Of a DNA stretch of 57,300 nt, positions 53,835 through 57,300 are shown one piece after another. A model generated the notes under the pieces. That model did no database searches and was not told the DNA's origin. It was given only the letters and a program-made list of their open reading frames with translations. The stretch is from Lachnospiraceae bacterium (GTDB lineage Bacteria > Bacillota > Clostridia > Lachnospirales > Lachnospiraceae), in contig JAILJP010000016.1 of NCBI GenBank assembly GCA_024694625.1, forward strand, positions 1-57,300, read 5' to 3'. A program made the translations under genes and the position numbers. Position 1 is the first letter of the stretch, and every line of letters starts with the position of its first letter.

Positions 53835-54197
53835 TTATTGAAATGTATTCTTTCTAGCCTGATCTCGAACATATACAATGGATAGTCCGATAATGGCATC
53901 TTTGTTTTCTTGATTAAGTTTGTCAAAATAGGAAAGCAACCGTTTTTGTTCTTTTGTTAGAAAAATGGCTTCTTCGCCTTCTTCATTACGCTTCTTTGGT
54001 TGACATTCCAATATTTCATCAGATGAAATATTGTAGTATTCACAGAGCGTTTTTAGGTTCTCTAGTGAAGGCTGGCTGATATTGCGTTCATATCCGGATA
54101 GAATCTTGTTGTTAATTCCGGTAGCGTTTGCGACATCTGTTTGTTTTAGGTCAAGGCGTTCTCGAGCATCTCTCAAACGATCTCCGAATAATTTCAT
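53835..54197 (-). CDS. XRE-family HTH transcriptional regulator
   Basis: The 120 residues have a helix-turn-helix domain at about 8-62 (LRDARERLDLKQTDVANATGINNKILSGYERNISQPSLENLKTLCEYY) followed by an acidic, helical C-terminal part (about 70-120) without a recognised ligand-binding domain, which may mediate dimerisation. It is divergent from the GT4-GT2 gene, and a 7-bp-arm palindrome lies in the shared region, a likely operator. It may control itself and the downstream surface-glycan locus. Confidence 0.9.
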   Translation of the reverse strand: MKLFGDRLRDARERLDLKQTDVANATGINNKILSGYERNISQPSLENLKTLCEYYNISSDEILECQPKKRNEEGEEAIFLTKEQKRLLSYFDKLNQENKDAIIGLSIVYVRDQARKNTFQ

Positions 54198-54342
54198 ATA
54201 GTTCCTCCATATTCAATTGCAATTAATAGTTCTAAATAAACTTAAACAGAAATGGGTTGAAATGCACAGAAATCAACACTAAAACGATTTGCGTATTATA
54301 AAAATAAATAAAAATATGAGATTCTACGAAAAAAAGCTTGCA

Positions 54343-54361
54343 ATTCGTAAAATATACGAAT
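54343..54361. promoter_or_regulatory. Palindrome ATTCGTA-N5-TACGAAT, candidate XRE operator
   Basis: Perfect 7-bp arms with a 5-nt centre (AAATA), in the divergent region between the XRE gene and the GT4-GT2 gene. A half-site TACGAA is at about 54325-54330. Confidence 0.5.
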
Positions 54362-54373
54362 ATTATTGTTTAG

Positions 54374-54406
54374 GATGTAAAAGATGAGTGACAATGTTTT
54401 TACATC
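54374..54406 (+). other. Hairpin in the leader of the GT4-GT2 gene
   Basis: Arms GATGTAAAA / TTTTACATC (9 bp) with a 15-nt loop, 38 nt before the ATG at 54445. It may be a regulatory stem or a second operator. Confidence 0.4.
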
Positions 54407-54444
54407 TTGTTGTAAGAGGAATATAGAGTAGGGAATATGAAAAA

Positions 54445-56436
54445 ATGTCGAAAGCATTAATACTCACCACTACTGGTGGGTTTTTGTCGCAGTTTGAATT
54501 GAATAATGTAAGTCTACTTGTGGAAAACGGTTATCAGATTCACTACGCAGCGAATTTTGGAGTACCCATCTATGAGGTTAAGGATCAGACTCTTCGTGAT
54601 ATGGGTGTGGTGTTACATCACATTAGTATTGAAAAGAGTCCGTTTAAACTTAAGAAAAACATATGGGCACTTCGGGAGTTGGTAAGAATCATTGATCGGG
54701 AACAGATTGATGTCATTCATTGCCACAATCCCAATGGCGGCGTATTAGGTCGACTGGCAGCCTTTATGAGCAAAAGAAAACCTTTTGTGATTTATACGGC
54801 GCATGGTTTTCATTTTTTCAAGGGAGCACCTTTGAAAAATTGGTTGTTTTTCTATCCGGCAGAGAAGTTTCTCGCGAGATTTACGGATCGAATTATTACC
54901 ATTAATCATGAAGATTATCGTATGGCACGGAAGTTTACGTTGCGAAAGAAAGGCCGAGCTGTTTTGATTCCGGGAGTTGGGTTAAACACAAAAGTGTATC
55001 ATGCTCCCTCTGAGTCAGAGTTAGATTCAGCAAAGTCATTACGTAAAGAAATGCAGATACCTGAAAATGCATTTCACATCGTATCAGCCGGAGAATTGAA
55101 TGATAATAAAAACCACAAGGTTGTAATAGAGGCGTTGGCCAAAATGCCGCAGAAGGATATTTATTACAGTATCTGCGGAGAAGGCCCGGGACGCCAGAGA
55201 CTTGAAAAATTGATCGCAGAACACGGCCTTGAGGACCGTGTTTTTTTACGTGGTTATAGATATGACATGTACCGCTTTTGGCATACAGCGGATGTTTCGG
55301 TTTTCCCATCTTATCGAGAAGGAATGGGAATGGCTGCTTTGGAAGCCATGGCATGTAAAGTTCCGTTGATCGCAGCGGACAATCGAGGTAGTAGGGAATA
55401 CTTGTTCCATGAAGAAAACGGATTGGTTTGTGACCCTTCTTCTGTGGAAGATTTTCAACAGGCTATTCAGAAATTATATGAAAATCGAGAATATGGTGAA
55501 CACTTGGCTAGACGTGGTTTGGAAACTGTGAAGCGATTCACCATTGAACGAAATGAAGAAATCATGCGAAGCGTGTATCAGGAAATACCTGTTTTTGAAA
55601 GGGTAGTAGAAGCTCCAGTGGAGGATTGCCCTATGGTTTCGGTTATTATGGGCGTTTATAACCAGACGCAGTTATCAGCATTTGAAAAGGCGGTTCAGTC
55701 GGTATTGCAGCAAACCTTCGAGGATTTTGAATTCTTAATCTATAATGATGGCTCCTCAGTTCCGGAATTAAATGCCTATATTGATTCCCTAGAAGCAATG
55801 GACACAAGAATAAAGATTCTTTCTTCTGAGAAAAACAACGGATTGGGTTATGCCTTGAACCGTTGTATTGACGTGGCAAGAGGAAAGTATTTAGCGCGAA
55901 TGGATGCAGATGATATTTCTCATCCCAATCGTTTTGAAGTAGAAGTTAACTTCATGGAAAAGCACAAAGAATACATGTGGTGTGGATCTAATTGTGAGTT
56001 GTTTGACGAACAGGGTAAGTGGGGAGATTCCCATCGACCGAAAAATCCGGAAGTAGAGGATTATCTTAGATATTCTCCTTACATTCATCCAACGGTAATG
56101 TATCGTGCTGAGTTGTTTGACCGTGTAGCAGGCTATGCAGAAGAAAGTACTACAAAACGATGTGAAGATTACGAGTTGTTTATGCGTTTGTTTAAGCTGG
56201 GATATAAAGGCTACAACATTCAGGAATCCCTGTTGAATTACAGGGTTGATCGGAAAAAATACCATAAGAGAAATCTTTTGGACCGTTGGCGTGAAAGCAA
56301 AGTCCGTTATGACGGATATCGAAGCCTTGGCATATTGTGGCCAAAAGGCTGGATGTATGTTTTCCGCCCAGTGGCAGCGGCTTTGGTTCCAAATGCCATT
56401 ATTATGTCGGTGAAAGAAAGTGTGGCGCAGCTTTGA
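54445..56436 (+). CDS. Bifunctional glycosyltransferase: GT4 fused to GT2
   Basis: The protein has 663 residues. The first ~380 form a GT4 enzyme of the CapM/EpsD type (LTTTGGFLSQFE, IHCHNPNGGVLGRLAA, TAHGFHFFKGAP, EX7E motif EGMGMAALE). From about 395 to 660 lies a GT2 domain (VSVIMGVYNQ, YNDGSS, ARMDADDISHPNRF, KRCEDYELFMRL). A short linker joins them, and no membrane helices are seen. Both sugars may be added in order to one lipid-linked acceptor, but the specificity is unknown. The next gene overlaps its stop (TTGA). It opens a new surface-glycan locus that runs past the window edge. Confidence 0.9.
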   Translation: MSKALILTTTGGFLSQFELNNVSLLVENGYQIHYAANFGVPIYEVKDQTLRDMGVVLHHISIEKSPFKLKKNIWALRELVRIIDREQIDVIHCHNPNGGVLGRLAAFMSKRKPFVIYTAHGFHFFKGAPLKNWLFFYPAEKFLARFTDRIITINHEDYRMARKFTLRKKGRAVLIPGVGLNTKVYHAPSESELDSAKSLRKEMQIPENAFHIVSAGELNDNKNHKVVIEALAKMPQKDIYYSICGEGPGRQRLEKLIAEHGLEDRVFLRGYRYDMYRFWHTADVSVFPSYREGMGMAALEAMACKVPLIAADNRGSREYLFHEENGLVCDPSSVEDFQQAIQKLYENREYGEHLARRGLETVKRFTIERNEEIMRSVYQEIPVFERVVEAPVEDCPMVSVIMGVYNQTQLSAFEKAVQSVLQQTFEDFEFLIYNDGSSVPELNAYIDSLEAMDTRIKILSSEKNNGLGYALNRCIDVARGKYLARMDADDISHPNRFEVEVNFMEKHKEYMWCGSNCELFDEQGKWGDSHRPKNPEVEDYLRYSPYIHPTVMYRAELFDRVAGYAEESTTKRCEDYELFMRLFKLGYKGYNIQESLLNYRVDRKKYHKRNLLDRWRESKVRYDGYRSLGILWPKGWMYVFRPVAAALVPNAIIMSVKESVAQL

Positions 56437-57300
56437 AATATAAAAACAAGTGTAACGAGCAGTTATGCAGATTAAAAAAATACGAAAGCATTCTCGAAGA
56501 AAACACTTTTCTATTCGACGTATCTATGAAAACTATGGAAGAATACGCCGACCTCTTCAAAAAAACATATTCACTCACGTTTGCGCCTACACTTCTTTCT
56601 TATGTGATTTGGGTTTTGAGAAGAGCGAAAGAAAATAATGTAAAACGATTGTACTTTTTGGCCAGGGATGCCTATCCCATGTATGAGTGTGCCGTAGCAT
56701 TACAAAAAATGAATGTGATTCCGTGGGAACTCGAATTGAAATATATACGTGTCTCACGGTTTTCTTTGCGAGTACCTGAGTATCATTTATTAAAGGACGG
56801 TGCCTTGGATCGAATTTTTTTATCCGGTATTGATGTAAGTTTTCGAAGAATATTAAAGAGAGCAAATCTTACAGATGAAGAGATTTCTTTGGTATATCGT
56901 CAATTAAAACCGGAATTTGAACCGGATGATTTGCTGAATCGAAATCAGATCCTCCATTTAAGAGAAGAAACAAAAAAAGCCTGTGCTGAGGAAAGATGTG
57001 ATTTACTTTCCTTGATTGAAGCGCATTCAAAAGCTGCCTATAAGACTACTATGGGTTATTTGGAACAAGAGGGCCTTTTGGATGAAATATCTTTTGCTGT
57101 GGTAGATAGCGGTTGGGTAGGTACGATTCAAAAAAGTTTGCAAAACTTATTGGAAACAAAAAAGAAAAATATTGAAGTAAGAGGTTTTTATTTCGGTCTG
57201 TATGAGCTCCCTAGGGATCATCAAAAATGCAGTTATGAAGCGTTTTACTTTTATCCAAAGGGATTTGTGAAACGAAAGACTCTATTTAGTAATTGCTTGT
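56433..57300 (+). CDS. COG5610-like HAD-superfamily protein, partial (runs off the right edge)
   Basis: The frame from a TTG at 56433, overlapping the previous stop, stays open to the end of the window (289 codons). Its early part is Lys/Glu-rich. From about residue 70 the motifs KRLYFLARDAYPMYECA, VSRFSLRVPEY and VVDSGWVGTIQKSLQNLL appear. These resemble the COG5610 family of HAD-like proteins that occur in polysaccharide loci; the reaction is unknown. In-frame ATGs at 56526 and 56535 are alternative starts. The C-terminus is not in the window. Confidence is good for the gene and moderate for the family. Confidence 0.7.
   Translation, partial: MKYKNKCNEQLCRLKKYESILEENTFLFDVSMKTMEEYADLFKKTYSLTFAPTLLSYVIWVLRRAKENNVKRLYFLARDAYPMYECAVALQKMNVIPWELELKYIRVSRFSLRVPEYHLLKDGALDRIFLSGIDVSFRRILKRANLTDEEISLVYRQLKPEFEPDDLLNRNQILHLREETKKACAEERCDLLSLIEAHSKAAYKTTMGYLEQEGLLDEISFAVVDSGWVGTIQKSLQNLLETKKKNIEVRGFYFGLYELPRDHQKCSYEAFYFYPKGFVKRKTLFSNCL

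Noticed and set aside
56587-56865. Minus-strand ORF of 92 residues near the right edge
   Set aside because: The plus-strand frame is open throughout, with recognisable motifs, and is the real gene.

Overview
This 57.3 kb window looks like a chromosomal segment of a Gram-positive, low-GC anaerobe, most likely a Lachnospiraceae (Clostridia). The evidence is the two-subunit dihydroorotate dehydrogenase (PyrK/PyrDB), long-form PyrF, ATP-type PEP carboxykinase, strong AGGAGG ribosome sites, TTG/GTG starts, and small proteins with an N-terminal EGVYxASG motif. I saw no rRNA, tRNA, IS element, phage gene or CRISPR array. No gene-free stretch exceeds 300 bases; the longest is the 248-base divergent region 54198-54444.

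Layout. (1) 1-9.7 kb: the 3' part of a chemoreceptor, a flavin reductase, a leader-bearing small protein, mscL, a MATE transporter, a nickel-pincer cofactor operon (larE, larC in two ORFs, larB), a probable domesticated HNH-AP2 homing endonuclease, and threonine synthase. (2) 9.75-11.0 kb, minus strand: a CheY-like receiver and a CheX-like protein fused to an MshEN-type c-di-GMP-binding region. (3) 11.1-32.8 kb: one tightly packed 17-gene operon. It encodes Pel-type exopolysaccharide synthesis (pelD with an N-terminal SDR domain, pelE, a large GT-C-like membrane protein, a DUF2194-like protein, pelF, pelG), then accessory glycan genes (GT4, GT2, two DUF4832-like proteins, a flippase). It ends with a peptide-modification and export module: nucleotidyltransferase, S26-like peptidase, PqqD-HPr-kinase fusion and ABC exporter. 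A second EGVYAASG protein is convergent with its end. (4) 33.4-41.8 kb: citrate synthase, a Stealth-family protein, pckA, a GT2, pyrC and pyrF. (5) 41.8-48.0 kb: a complete hybrid histidine kinase lying inside the pyr run, then pyrK, pyrD, pyrE, a VanZ-like and a small membrane protein. (6) 48-52.5 kb: an M29 aminopeptidase and purE-purM-purN. (7) 52.5-57.3 kb: a membrane diguanylate cyclase and an XRE regulator on the minus strand, flanked by duplicate hairpins, then the start of another surface-glycan locus (GT4-GT2 fusion and a COG5610-like protein cut by the window edge).

How it fits together. Cyclic-di-GMP recurs: PelD keeps an RxxD I-site, the divergent neighbour carries a 24-5-24 MshEN signature, and an active-looking diguanylate cyclase lies 40 kb away. 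The most interesting candidate for an undescribed system is the pairing of a Pel operon with a PqqD / HPr-kinase / nucleotidyltransferase / S26 peptidase / ABC exporter set and with secreted-looking, signal-peptide-free proteins sharing a conserved 24-residue leader. I infer that the module matures and exports these proteins, possibly as partners of the Pel polymer. No experiment or database search backs this.
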